Assembly (NCBI GenBank): GCA_000469685.2
Contig: LS997562.1
Location: 30,665,928 to 30,729,927, forward strand
Length of the DNA: 64,000 nucleotides
Direction of reading: 5' to 3'
From: Haemonchus contortus
Taxonomy: Eukaryota > Nematoda > Chromadorea > Rhabditida > Trichostrongylidae
Both the position numbers and the translations under genes were made by a program. Numbering within the stretch: position 1 is the first letter of the stretch; each line of letters opens with the position of its first letter. Of the stretch, positions 21,052-30,690 are shown one piece after another. A model generated the notes under the pieces. It had not been told where the DNA came from, searched no databases, and saw nothing but the letters and a program-made list of their open reading frames with translations.

Positions 21052-21607
21052 TACGAGCAAGTACTCTCCGTAGCCGCCATATTTTCGAAACCATGAGGGA
21101 AAAGAGACTCGTTTAGGGCGTTCCGGCAGTTCAAAGGATGCATGGGACCAGAATACTCACAGTGCATTAATGCTGGTTACTTTGTAACTGCTTCAGTTCC
21201 AATTTTTGAATCCTATCAGTTCGTCAGCATTTTCAATCAAATGCACTACGTGTGTGGAGGAGGATTTCAGAGTAAGTTCAGGTACTTGACATTGCTATGA
21301 TACGAATACCATTCAGTACGAGGCCACCAGACTGATATTACATTTTATTTCAGTTTATATGAATAATGACGATTGCATGTCGAAGACTTGGAGTGGTACC
21401 ACTGGAGACCAATTGAACGCCTGTCGATATAAATTCGAAAAAGGCAGCGATGCTGACCCGAATGAAGCTCAAGCTGTTATTTAGTCAGTGATTTTGATGA
21501 AAATTTAACAGATTCACATATTGTTATTCTAAGAAGTCTGCAATGATCTTTCCCCAACAAAGCAGTGACAGAAGAGCGGGAGAGTAGTTAGGGTTGTAAA
21601 GAATAAA

Positions 21608-22806
21608 CGTCTTTGGCGTTAATCAATCCCTTCTGAGGTATGCGCCCCGCACTCGACTTCCATTCAGAATCGTAGGGTCGAAATGAGTGCGTATACGGCA
21701 TATACAGGGTGGCAAAAAATTACGTGCGCCATAAAAAAGCTCAAACTTTATTATTTGTATACCAACATGGCAAGAAATATATTTACTCAAAAGAACAAAC
21801 AATGACTTTACATAATCACAACAAGTTTTCAAAGTGCCCGCCTCCTGTTTTGATACAGGCTTCGATTCGTCTTTTCGCCGGAACCACGGTGAGCCGAAGG
21901 TAGTCGGTGTCCAAACTGTCCCAGATTTTCGCACTTCCTTTCGCAAAGCCACCAAGCTTTTCACGATTCTATTCCTTAGTTCCTCTTCCATACTTCCCCA
22001 AACAACGAAGTCCAAAGGATTCGAATCTGGGCTATTAGAAGGCCACAGATCCTTCGTCAGAAAGGGGATCATCTCGGTCTCGAGGAAGTGATTGGTGGAT
22101 CTCGCTGCATGAGTCGGAGCCCAGTCTCGCTGGAAGATGAAGTTGGGATGATTTCTCTTCCAGGATAGCACAGCTTCTTCAAGGATTTCTTTTTATAGAA
22201 CTTCGCATCAATTTTCACATTTTTGTCTATGAAAATCAACTGAGTCTTGCTTGATGCACTGACGCCTCTCCAAACCATTTAACTTTTGGGGAACAAACTT
22301 CTTGTGGCGATGTTTCTATTCCGGATGTTCTTAAAAGCGGGGCTAAAAAGTTGGCCTCGATTCTGAGGGTTTAGCCACTTCCACGGTGAACACTTTTTGG
22401 AACAGTTTGGACATCGACTACCTTCGGCGCACCGTGGTTTCGGTGAAGAGACGAATCGAAGCCTGTATCAAAGCAGAAGGCGGGCACTCTGAAAACTTGT
22501 TGTGATTATGTAATGTCATTGTTTGTTGTTTTAAAGAAATATATTTCTTTCCATGTTGGCATACGAATAATGAAGTTTGAGCGCTTTTTATGGTGCACGT
22601 AATTTTTCGCCACCCTGTAAAATGATTTGCGGTGGCCAGCCGACGTACAAGTCAGTGTTTTTATCCTCCCAGACGAGTCTGGTACCAATTCACCGGCCTT
22701 GGAGGAATGAAAGGCTTGGTTATCCTAATCGGATATCGATCGGGGATTCGAACCCGCGACCGTGCGTGTGATATAGTGCACCACTTGCCAGCTAGGGTGG
22801 TGAGAG
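21608..22806 (-). mobile_element. tRNA-derived SINE split by a mariner-like element
   Basis: The 3' part of the minus-strand SINE is 21,608-21,704 and the 5' part 22,618-22,806; together they restore the usual body (gcggcatata... then ...ttgcggtggccagccgac). The head keeps the B-box-like ggattcgaaccc at about 22,742-22,753. Lies in the intron of the Cys-rich gene. Confidence 0.8.
21705..22617 (-). mobile_element. Mariner-superfamily element carrying two inverted 3' ends
   Basis: 913 bp with termini CAGGGTGGCAAAAAATTACG and the complementary CGTAATTTTTCGCCACCCTG, flanked by TA. The minus-strand frame 22,171-21,623 encodes the transposase C-terminal half: FQRDWAPTHAARSTNHFLET and SPDSNPLDFVVWG, 37 residues between the two Asp residues, then a frameshift before the natural C-terminus. 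The right end, read on the plus strand (about 22,390-22,500), encodes the same C-terminus again (RRIEACIKAEGGHSENLL stop), so the element has two copies of its 3' end and no 5' end. Confidence 0.85.
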
Positions 22807-23639
22807 AAGTAAATGACACTGATTTTACCTTAGCGTTGTAGAGCACTCCTGCACCAAATGTATAATACAAGTGCACGAATGAATGATTTTGTCTATTTTT
22901 AGTCTATATAATTTAGCATGGCCAACACTTATTTGTCGTGTTTCAAAGATCAGTTCAAGGAAGTTTGCGGTCTAGACTCCCGTGATTCACAATTCTGGGG
23001 TTGTGAATATGCTCGAGTCAATGTATTCACTCGATTCCCTCAGACTAACGTGGACTGTGTCTGTGAGTTTAACTACTTCGACAATCTCCTCATCAACAAA
23101 AATACTTTCTCGAACTTATTCTCATGTTGCAGTGCCATAAACAGGAAGTATTATTGGATGAAACCAGAGCTCAAGGATAGATTCAAATGCTGTGGTATCC
23201 ACGAAATCATTACAAATCCATGTGTTTACAATGAGAGAGTATTTTTCAATAAAATTGTACGTACTTGGTTTCTTAGTGGCTATGATCAAAGAATTTGTTT
23301 TCTATGAGATTTGATGAACTTCTCCAAAAATACCAAGGGGAAATGAATGAAGTGGAAAGATGGCACCATTGTCTGATTACCGTGCGAGGCTATCCTCTAA
23401 TGCACACGTCGAAAGAACTCATACCAACGCCATTTGAATTATTTTAACCAAATGGTTGAAAATTAGACGTCCTTGCGGAAATTGAGTGGCATCGGAAAAA
23501 CATCAACTTACAAACTCATCTAACACTTACTTGTCATGCTTCTGCTACATCTGACTAGTTATTGTATCTAAACGAATTGGAAAAGACAGGGGAGTTAGAG
23601 TTAGCCCAACCTTTCTTTCATTCTTATTTCTTAACCAGT

Positions 23640-23710
23640 CGGGCCGCCCAGCTAACGCCGGGCTTCCCTCCTTCTAATGGGTTCGCCCGGCTACGCCGGG
23701 CGCTCACCAT
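23640..23710. repeat. GC-rich palindromic repeat pair
   Basis: Two self-complementary motifs, gcccagctaacgccgggc and cgcccggctacgccgggcg, within 70 bp. Relatives at 15,867 and 16,093. Function unknown; likely ends or core of a dispersed repeat. Confidence 0.55.
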
Positions 23711-23889
23711 GATGCGCAAATAAGACTTCGGATTCTACTTTTTCTTTGGAAGCTGTACACCCTCACTATTAGTTTCAAATTGTGAGCGATTTTTTCTGTA
23801 AGCCGTCTTCGCTGTGTCCGAATAGAACATCGCATTATATCACAAAGGCGATTATTTAAAGAAAAAAGTATTCAGACACTCCATCGCGG

Positions 23890-25605
23890 CTGAGCCTACT
23901 ATGTTAGCTACCATCAATGTTCCCAACCAACTCCTTGTGCCTTCAAGCTTCAACGGTCTGGGTCCGAACGAACAGTATTTATTCACGCCCAGTCCTTTGG
24001 GGCGGAGTTTGGTCTTGCAACCTATCATCAGTGTTCCTATCCAGCCTCTTGTATTCCTACTAAGTTTGACCGCTCTAGGTCCATTTTGACATATCTCTAT
24101 AAGCCCTGCACCCTTGAGGAGTTATGATTTTCCGCTCAACCCCCCCCCCCCCCCCCCATTGTGCGCAGAGTCCGCCATAAGTGTTTCCACCCTGCCGCCT
24201 GTATTCCTACCAAATTTGAACGCTCTAGGACCAAGTTTAAATTTTTCACACAAACCCCGCCCCTTGTGGGCGGAGTCCGGTCCTGCCACCCACCATAAGT
24301 GTTTCCACCCTGCCGCATGTATTCCTACCGAATTTGAACGCTCTAGGTCCAAGCTTAAGTTTTTCACACAAACCCCGCCCCTTGTGGGCGGAGTCCGGTC
24401 CTGCCACCCACCATAAGTGTTTCCACCCTGCCGCCTGTATTCCTACCAAATTTGAACGCTCTAGGACCAAGTTTAAGTTTTTCACACAAACCCCGCCCCT
24501 TGTGGGCGGAGTCCGGTCCTGCCACCCACCATAAGTGTTTCCACCCTGCCGCCTGTATTCCTACCAAATTTGAACGTTCTAGGTCCAAGTTTAAGTTTTT
24601 CACACGAACTTCGCCCCCTGTGGGCGGAGTCCGGCACCACCACCCACCATTAGTGTTCCCATCCTGGCCCCCTTACACCTACCAAATTTGAACTCTCTAG
24701 GTCGACGGGAACGGGAGTTATGAATTTGCGCTCAAACATTTATTTCGCACAAACCCCGCCCCCTGTGGGCGGAGTCCGGCAATACCACTCACCATTAGTG
24801 TTCCCATCCTGGCCCCCTTACACCTACCAAATTTGAACTCTCTAGGTCGACGGGAACGGGAGTTATGAATTTGCGCTCAAACATTTATTTCGCACAAACC
24901 CCGCCCCCTGTGGGCGGAGTCCGGCACTACCACTCACCATTAGTGTTCCCATCCTGGCCCCCTTACACCTACCAAATTTGAATTCTCTAGGTCGACGGGA
25001 ACGGGAGTTATGAATTTGCGCTCAAACATTTATTTCGCACAAACCCCGCCCCCTGTGGGCGGAGTCCGGCAATACCACTCACCTTTAGTGTTCCCATCCT
25101 GGCCCCCTTACACCTACCAAATTTGAACTCTCTAGGTCGACGGGAACCGGAGTTATGAATTTCCGGTCAAACATTTATTTCGCACAAACCCCGCCCCCTG
25201 TGGGCGGAGTCCGGCACTACCACTCACCATTAGTGTTCCCATCCTGGCCCCCTTACACCTACCAAATTTGAACTCTCTAGGTCGACGGGAACGGGAGTTA
25301 TGAATTTGCGCTCAAACATTTATTTCGCACAAACCCCGCCCCCTGTGGGCGGAGTCCGGCACTACCACTCACCATTAGTGTTCCCATCCTGGCCCCCTTA
25401 AACCTACCAAATTTGAACTCTCTAGGTCGACGGGAACCGGAGTTATGAATTTCCGGTCAAACATTTATTTCGCACAAACCCCGCCCCCTGTGGGCGGAGT
25501 CCGGCACTACCACTCACCATTAGTGTTCCCATCCTGGCCCCCTTACACCTACCAAATTTGAACTCTCTAGGTCGACGGGAACCGGAGTTATGAATTTCCG
25601 GTCAA
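23890..25605. repeat. Tandem array, 118-bp then 145-bp units
   Basis: Using the landmark gtgtt(t)cc, copies fall at 24,181, 24,299, 24,417, 24,535 and 24,653 (period 118) and then 24,798, 24,943, 25,088, 25,233, 25,378 and 25,523 (period 145). Units share ccgcccc.tgtgggcggagt and ctaccaaatttgaac. The 145-bp form has an extra segment ending gagttatgaatttgcgctca. Degenerate units extend left to about 23,890. A poly-C run (24,140-24,157) marks the left part. Open frames here are by-products of the period. Confidence 0.95.
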
Positions 25606-25611
25606 ACACAC

Positions 25612-25637
25612 AACTACACACACACACACACACACGG
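25612..25637. repeat. CA microsatellite after the tandem array
   Basis: A run of ca dinucleotides followed by a cagacaaaccaacagacaca stretch and a tatata run, directly joining the array to the mariner relic at 25,677. Confidence 0.8.
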
Positions 25638-25676
25638 ACAGACAAACCAACAGACACACTTAGCGCGTTATATATA

Positions 25677-26150
25677 CAGGGTGACCCACATGAAGTGTGA
25701 CACAGAAAACTAGCATCAAAATAATACAGATCAAACCGAATGGGAAACTATTACTCCTACATAATCATCACAAAATTGTGAACAACATATCACATCTCGT
25801 GTGCAGGATGACCATCTTTCGCTTTAATGCAAACGTCCAACATCATATGGATGTTTTCAAGAATGCGCGCAATCACTTTCATCCCACGCTTCTACAAGAG
25901 AACTTTCTTCCAAAGGTTTTTAAGACCTGTGTTTGGAAGCGCAGGCTTTTTTGCTCCAGAATCGACCATACATCAAAATCCAAAGGATTGAGATAGGAGA
26001 ATTCGAAGGTCAAAAGTGCTTCGCCCCAAAAACCCGTTAGTAGGATAAGATTGTTCCATCCTCATCCAGAATCGTTGTGGGGGATTAAAGTCAATCATTT
26101 ATCGGAGCCTACCTCCTCGAGAAGAATCTGAAGGTCATGACATCGAGGCC
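25677..26150 (-). mobile_element. Mariner-like relic, copy 1
   Basis: Begins CAGGGTGACCCACATGAAGT after TATA. On the minus strand it decodes to transposase C-terminal pieces (LNPLDFDVWSILEQKSLRF, later CIKAKDGH) with frameshifts. Homologous to 60,048-60,597. The right terminus is not recognisable, so the copy is truncated near 26.1 kb. Confidence 0.7.
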
Positions 26151-26493
26151 AAATGGCAATTTATAAAATGGAGCGCAGCCTCTCTCTTGACTAATAATCT
26201 TCACAATCCGCCATTATTCCCTGATGAGACCTTGAGGAAACTCACGTTCTAATAAAATGGAGCTAACTGCCCTTCGCTTGACCTTTCATCCTGATCGTGT
26301 TCTCATGTGAATAGAAGAATATCAGAAGACAGAGGTGCAATTAGAGATACCTGCATGGTTTGGGTTCGGTTAGACTCCATTTTTGAATGTTGAAGAAGTC
26401 TCTTGGTGAGGGACCGTATGTAGTTCTCTGAGGTTGATTAAGTAGGTGGAACCCAAATGATGTGAGCACATTTCCATCACCCCTACCTGCTAG

Positions 26494-26756
26494 GGGGTGT
26501 GGTGCAGTAGAAACGAAATTGTCGCGTCGCGGCAAGAGGGACGCCGCGCGCGAAGGAATATAATAGAATGCGGCAGCGGGTATGAAGTACACGAACAAAG
26601 GAACTAATAGTAAAGTCATGCCTGAATTAAGAATCGCATATCGGTTGAGCCGTAAGAAGAACGCCCGAACAGTAAAGTAATAACGGCCAAGGAATGGTCC
26701 GCGACAGCCGCGTGCGGCGAATCGAATACAGAAACCATTCCTACTGCCCCCCACCC
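26494..26756 (-). mobile_element. TIR-bearing MITE, copy 2 of 3
   Basis: 263 bp starting GGGGTGTGGTGCAGTAG and ending ctactgccccccaccc, imperfect inverted termini. Exact 8-bp flanking duplication cctgctag (26,486-26,493 and 26,757-26,764). G-rich ends and 8-bp duplication suggest Merlin or hAT-type mobilisation (inference). The minus strand is open through the whole copy and beyond (26,754-26,341). Confidence 0.85.
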
Positions 26757-26764
26757 CCTGCTAG

Positions 26765-27432
26765 GTATTTTTCAGGATGTACGAGTTTAGGTACCACTTT
26801 TTCCACTGACCAAATGATAAACTATTTTGAGTGCTAGGGAATTTTAACTCCGACAATGGAACGTGCAGCTTCAAAATCTCCTCACCTCAATATGACGTGA
26901 TACAACCTGGGCTTTAGTCCCGTGACGGTGCAAATTATTTATAGGTTATGTTGAATTTTTATAAAACACATTGATTGGAGAACATGTGTACAAAATAAGG
27001 ATCAATTGGAATTTTACATATGACCGTTATAAATCAGCACCTTAGGTACAGTATTCATCAATGGAAATCTATCTACAAAATGAGATTAGAAGTGGTATGA
27101 TGCAGATCAATAGGCATTATAGTTGGCTATGAGGGGCTAACCATAAGCCCATTTTCATGGTCTCCTTGCATGAATTAAACATTTTTGCTTTTGGTCCGCA
27201 TGGAATGTTATTCACTTGAGATGGACACCAAGGAGACTGATGTCCCCTTCAATTGACAACTTATTAATTTGATTAGCGGGAATGCGATGATCGAATGAAG
27301 CAAACGGACAATCGTTGACAAGCATCTGAAAATGTAAAATGTTCAAAAGTAAACATTTTTACAACACTTGAGCACTGATTAGAATTTCAATATATGTAAA
27401 AATGCAGGGGCAAAGTTCTAGTGTTGTGTCTT
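26765..27432. other. Intergenic, nothing recognised
   Basis: AT-rich; no splice-bounded frame or shared repeat seen. Confidence 0.35.
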
Positions 27433-27882
27433 GAACTGGCTGCATTCAGACTCCACCGCCGTCCACAGACCAACCGACCGACGGGGTTCCTGGGCGCGTG
27501 TTGACAACACTGGAGATCGGGTCTACGGACTACTTACGCTCGGTTCCGTTAAATCTGCCGGATGTGCCATTTTCCTGCCCTCGTCTGCCGCACTCCCGTT
27601 TGATGTAATCTTTGAGTGTTGTGCTTGTCTGTCCAATCGGACCCCCACCACCAGCCCCGTAGGCTTCACCCGGGGTGTTTTTCCCTGCGCTCTAGCGTCT
27701 CGCTGTCAGGGACGCAGAGAAAGTTCAACTAGTAAAGTAACCGATAGATTGCGTTCAGGGCGGCGTGATTCGTGAGGGTGCGTGATCCATCAGCACCCAA
27801 CGTTGTCAACTGTGGCCAGGAACCTGACGGTCGGTCGGTCGGTGGAAACAATGCACATCGATGGAGTCTGAATGCACCCATT
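27433..27882. mobile_element. Fold-back element, ~450 bp
   Basis: Left end tgcattcagactccaccg and following ~80 bp recur inverted at the right end (27,800-27,882), including the accgaccgac run, ggttcctgg and gttgacaac. The middle is GC-rich. Sequence right of 27,883 (to about 28,100) continues in an open minus-strand frame (27,806-28,102) that I do not recognise; the repeat ends may lie within a larger element. Confidence 0.65.
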
Positions 27883-28240
27883 CTCGCCTCGGATTGCGTC
27901 GTGCATCCGACTTCTGCGACTGGTTCTTGAAACAAATTTGATGTGTGCAATGATCCGCTGTTAGAAGCATGTTGGAGTCCCTAGTCCTTAATCTTTCAGT
28001 CAAATATTGCATTGCCTCAATTGGACCTACAGGGATATGTATCGCTTTCTGGTAGCGTTCCTGCCCCGCCATCTCCCTTGTCCTACAAATGGGTATGACC
28101 ATCGCTTCGAGTGATCAATTTCAACCAGCTGTAACATTGTTACTCTGGTAAATAAAAACCTAAATATCAAATAATTCCATTTCACTGTATATATTGAAAA
28201 GGTGTGAATATGGGGAAGAAGCGTTCCACCATTTCCTTTG

Positions 28241-30288
28241 TTACACTGAACCTTTAATTACCGTACCATAAGGCAAACAGGAAAATGATGCATGGCTCAA
28301 GTGTGTGAAATGGTTACACAGATGATTAAACCAGGAAGGGGAGTTCATCAACAAGCTTTTCGATTTTCCCCATTTCTGATACAAGTAAGAAAATAACGAC
28401 AAACCTCAAACTTATTTTCACTACAGAAAATAAGTAAATCGAAGGTTTGTTTCCTTTTGAAGGGGAATTCCTGATCGACGCCAAGTCGTTCCTCTGGTCC
28501 CCATCGATCATTCAACCGAGACGTGCGAAGTACTTTCTGAAACCACAACTGGTAGAAACAACTTTTCGACGACGTATCACCACGAATTGCTGCGCATAGA
28601 AACTGGACCAGAATCACACCTAGAAGGTTCTGTGCCGGTCGTTCCCGTTCCACTCACCTTCGTAGGAAACACAGCTTTAATTCTGCACGCTAGTTCAGCA
28701 TTTGCATAAAAATCAATCGTAAACTGTTTAGCTCCTTTTGGCACCAAGCCAGAAACAAATAGTCGACGTCCCGAATAGAAATTGCCTGGTATGTCAGCGG
28801 CATACGGGACACTCTGAAATTAATATCATGGTTAATGAGGATGGTGCTGCTTCTCATCTATTGTTCAGCTGCTTCATACCCTCTTTCCGACAACAGAATG
28901 GGGCTACTTTTACTACTCATAATTCCCGAAGCTATATATGTCAGGAAGCTTTCTAAAATAACTACATATTTTCCTACGAGGCGCGAGTCACTTCTCGATC
29001 CGTCAGCATCACTTTTTTGCACTGATGGTTCAAAACAAGTGAAATTAAGTGCAGAAATTAGAAAGGAAAAAAGCAAAAGCAGAAATTGACCAATATGTTA
29101 CAACTTTTTACCAGCCAAAAGTCATTTCTCAAGTGGACGCTTCTTATTCGATATTGCGCCGTGGTCTCCCACCGGTTCTGGCCAGTGGACAACAGAAAAT
29201 CCAAAAGGGTGATCAAATGAGAATCCGTATGTTCAATGTACAACATGAAACCAAGTCATTGAAGAAAGTTCTAACACCAGCACTGACAATCGAGCACGTG
29301 TCAGCTTCACATTACACTCACAAAGAGATTCAGAATAGGTATCGGCCTTTACGGAGACCTCATTGTGGAGAAAGCGCAACTCTACATATATATGAAAAAA
29401 CTCTTGAAGAAGAACACCATGTACTCTTGCCTGCATCGCAACCAGGCGTTCGAACCAGAACTCTTAGTCAGGTTACCGTGAAAGCCGACCTGGGTTTCCG
29501 TCATTGTACCTCTGAGAAAAGCTGGTGACTACGTTCACTTGCTATGCTATGCTTCAAGACAGACATTACATCATCACTATAAAGCCTTGAGAATGAATTT
29601 TTGATTTGTCTGGCCCAAAACTGGTATCATAGGCTGTCTTACTGCCCTACTTATTTGCCCCTGTCAAAAGGCACGGCGCCCGAAAGGCACAGGTACGGGT
29701 TCTAGCCCCGTCTGAGACCGATATTTTGTCGCAATTCGGAATCCTTGTGAGTAAATACAACGTTTCCATAGTTTCTGAGGAAACTTGGAACTTCCTACGA
29801 GCTAATTGTTACCGCTTCACCACAGATATTTGTTGGAGATTTTAGTTTTTTAATTACTAGATCAAACCGAATGGGTCAAGCTATAGCACCCATGCAGATA
29901 TTCAGCACCCAGTGATAATAAGTAATTGAAGTAAAAGCTCACGTAGAATTTTCCTTCCCACGAAACTCCGTACAGCATCACATCACCGTTCACATAGACA
30001 TGGGAGATGTTGTTCATTGGGACGTAATGGGCGAATTTTGCCACCAAACGATGTTCGACGTAAATCTGAAGCACCAATTAAGGCTCTTAGACAAAATATC
30101 TCCAGAAGAAAATGGACTCACATGGAATTGATCATCGAAACACCTGATCCTCAGATCGAACTCATCATTCACTTTGTAATGCTGCTTGATAGCTCCTTCC
30201 CTAAATCGATTTACAGTTACCGAATATCTATAGTACTGATAATCTCTCGCCCATGCTTCCCGTTCACCTTTTCGGAAACCCCACATAA
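28241..30288 (-). CDS. Tandem-repeat (two-CRD) galectin, 5' incomplete
   Basis: Cytosolic/secreted beta-galactoside-binding lectin family. Minus-strand exons: 30,288-30,122 (55 codons, YSVTVNRFREGAIKQHYKVN), 30,065-29,943 (IYVEHRLVAKFAHYVPMNNI...VYVNGDVMLYGV), then 28,813-28,658 (SVPYAADIPGNFYSGRRLFV...), 28,536-28,405 (RLNDRWGPEERLGVDQEFPF) and 28,375-28,241 ending TAA (...GTVIKGSV). All boundaries have consensus sites and phases match; SWEGKFY followed by SVPY is exactly where nematode two-CRD galectins join their domains. The N-terminal exon(s) of CRD1 were not found; a SINE starts 70 bp upstream. Sugar-binding residues are eroded: CRD1 has IKQHYK in place of the WGxEER motif, CRD2 keeps WGPEER but lacks the HxNPR motif (ACRIKAVFP). 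The last exon is also unusual. Divergent or decaying gene. Confidence 0.75.
29049..29528 (+). CDS. Unrecognised 159-codon open frame inside galectin intron
   Basis: Plus-strand frame within the 1.1-kb intron between CRD1 and CRD2 exons, opposite strand to the galectin. Basic N-terminus (MQKLERKKAKAEIDQY), no signal peptide or membrane segment, no family I know. It could be a leftover of an inserted element or chance. No promoter or poly(A) signal found near it. Confidence 0.25.
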   Translation: MQKLERKKAKAEIDQYVTTFYQPKVISQVDASYSILRRGLPPVLASGQQKIQKGDQMRIRMFNVQHETKSLKKVLTPALTIEHVSASHYTHKEIQNRYRPLRRPHCGESATLHIYEKTLEEEHHVLLPASQPGVRTRTLSQVTVKADLGFRHCTSEKSW

Positions 30289-30356
30289 CTGATACCGTAT
30301 AAAATTGAAAAAAAGTAAAAAAAAAAAAAAATAAAATTCTTCCTTTCGCTCCAACT

Positions 30357-30690
30357 GCGCGGAGGTGGTGCAGCGGCCAGTGGCGCACTATTTCACACCA
30401 TGGTCACTGGTTCAAAATAGGATGGACGTGGTGTAGTGACAGGTGGCGCACTATCACTTACGCGTGGTCAAGAGTTCGAATACCGGATCGATATCCGCCT
30501 TGCTAACCAAACCTTCAATCCCTCCAGGGTCGGTTAATTGGTACCAGACTCGTCTGGAAGGATAAAAGCACTGACTTGTATATCGGCTGGCCACGCACTC
30601 ATTACGCCCTTACGATTCTGAATCGAAAGTCCAACGCGGGGTGCATTCCTTGGATGAGATTGGTTAACGCCAAAAACTTTATTCTTTTTG
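30357..30690 (+). mobile_element. tRNA-derived SINE with two tandem heads
   Basis: First head 30,357-30,421 (gcggaggtggtgcagcggc ... actggttcaaaat), then a second head 30,424-30,510 (ggacgtggtgtagtgac ... gagttcgaataccg) followed by the usual body (ttggtaccagactcgtctgg at about 30,538) and 3' end ttaacgccaaaaactttatt. Confidence 0.8.

Larger units (their letters stand above)
19340..23062 (+). pseudogene. Cys-rich secreted-type gene broken by a Tc1-like insertion and a nonsense codon
   Basis: Exon 19,340-21,271 (transposon removed) runs from ADPFHDCDIRYDN through LRAFLCVGGNY, then directly after the element EQVLSVAAIFSKP, an in-frame TGA, and FRQFKGCMGPEYSQCINAGY to GGGFQ, with donor gtaagt. 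Exon 21,354-21,483 joins in phase (IYMNNDDCMSKTW...). Exon 22,917-23,062 also joins in phase after a 1.4-kb intron (MANTYLSCFKDQFKEVCG...CEYARVNVFTRFP). The regular Cys pattern and lack of membrane segments suggest a small secreted nematode-specific protein; family not certain. After 23,062 either gtgagt is used or the frame reads on to 23,307. AATAAA lies at 23,248-23,253. Insertion in coding sequence plus TGA means this allele is very likely non-functional. Confidence 0.65.

Noticed and set aside
24114..24691. Open frames on both strands with repeated amino-acid motifs, looking like a proline-rich repeat protein
   Set aside because: They follow exactly the tandem DNA period, occur on both strands, and change frame when the unit length changes.
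29645..29725. tRNA-like segment with gggttctagcccc
   Set aside because: The T-arm-like hairpin is present but there is no A box or acceptor stem at the right distance.
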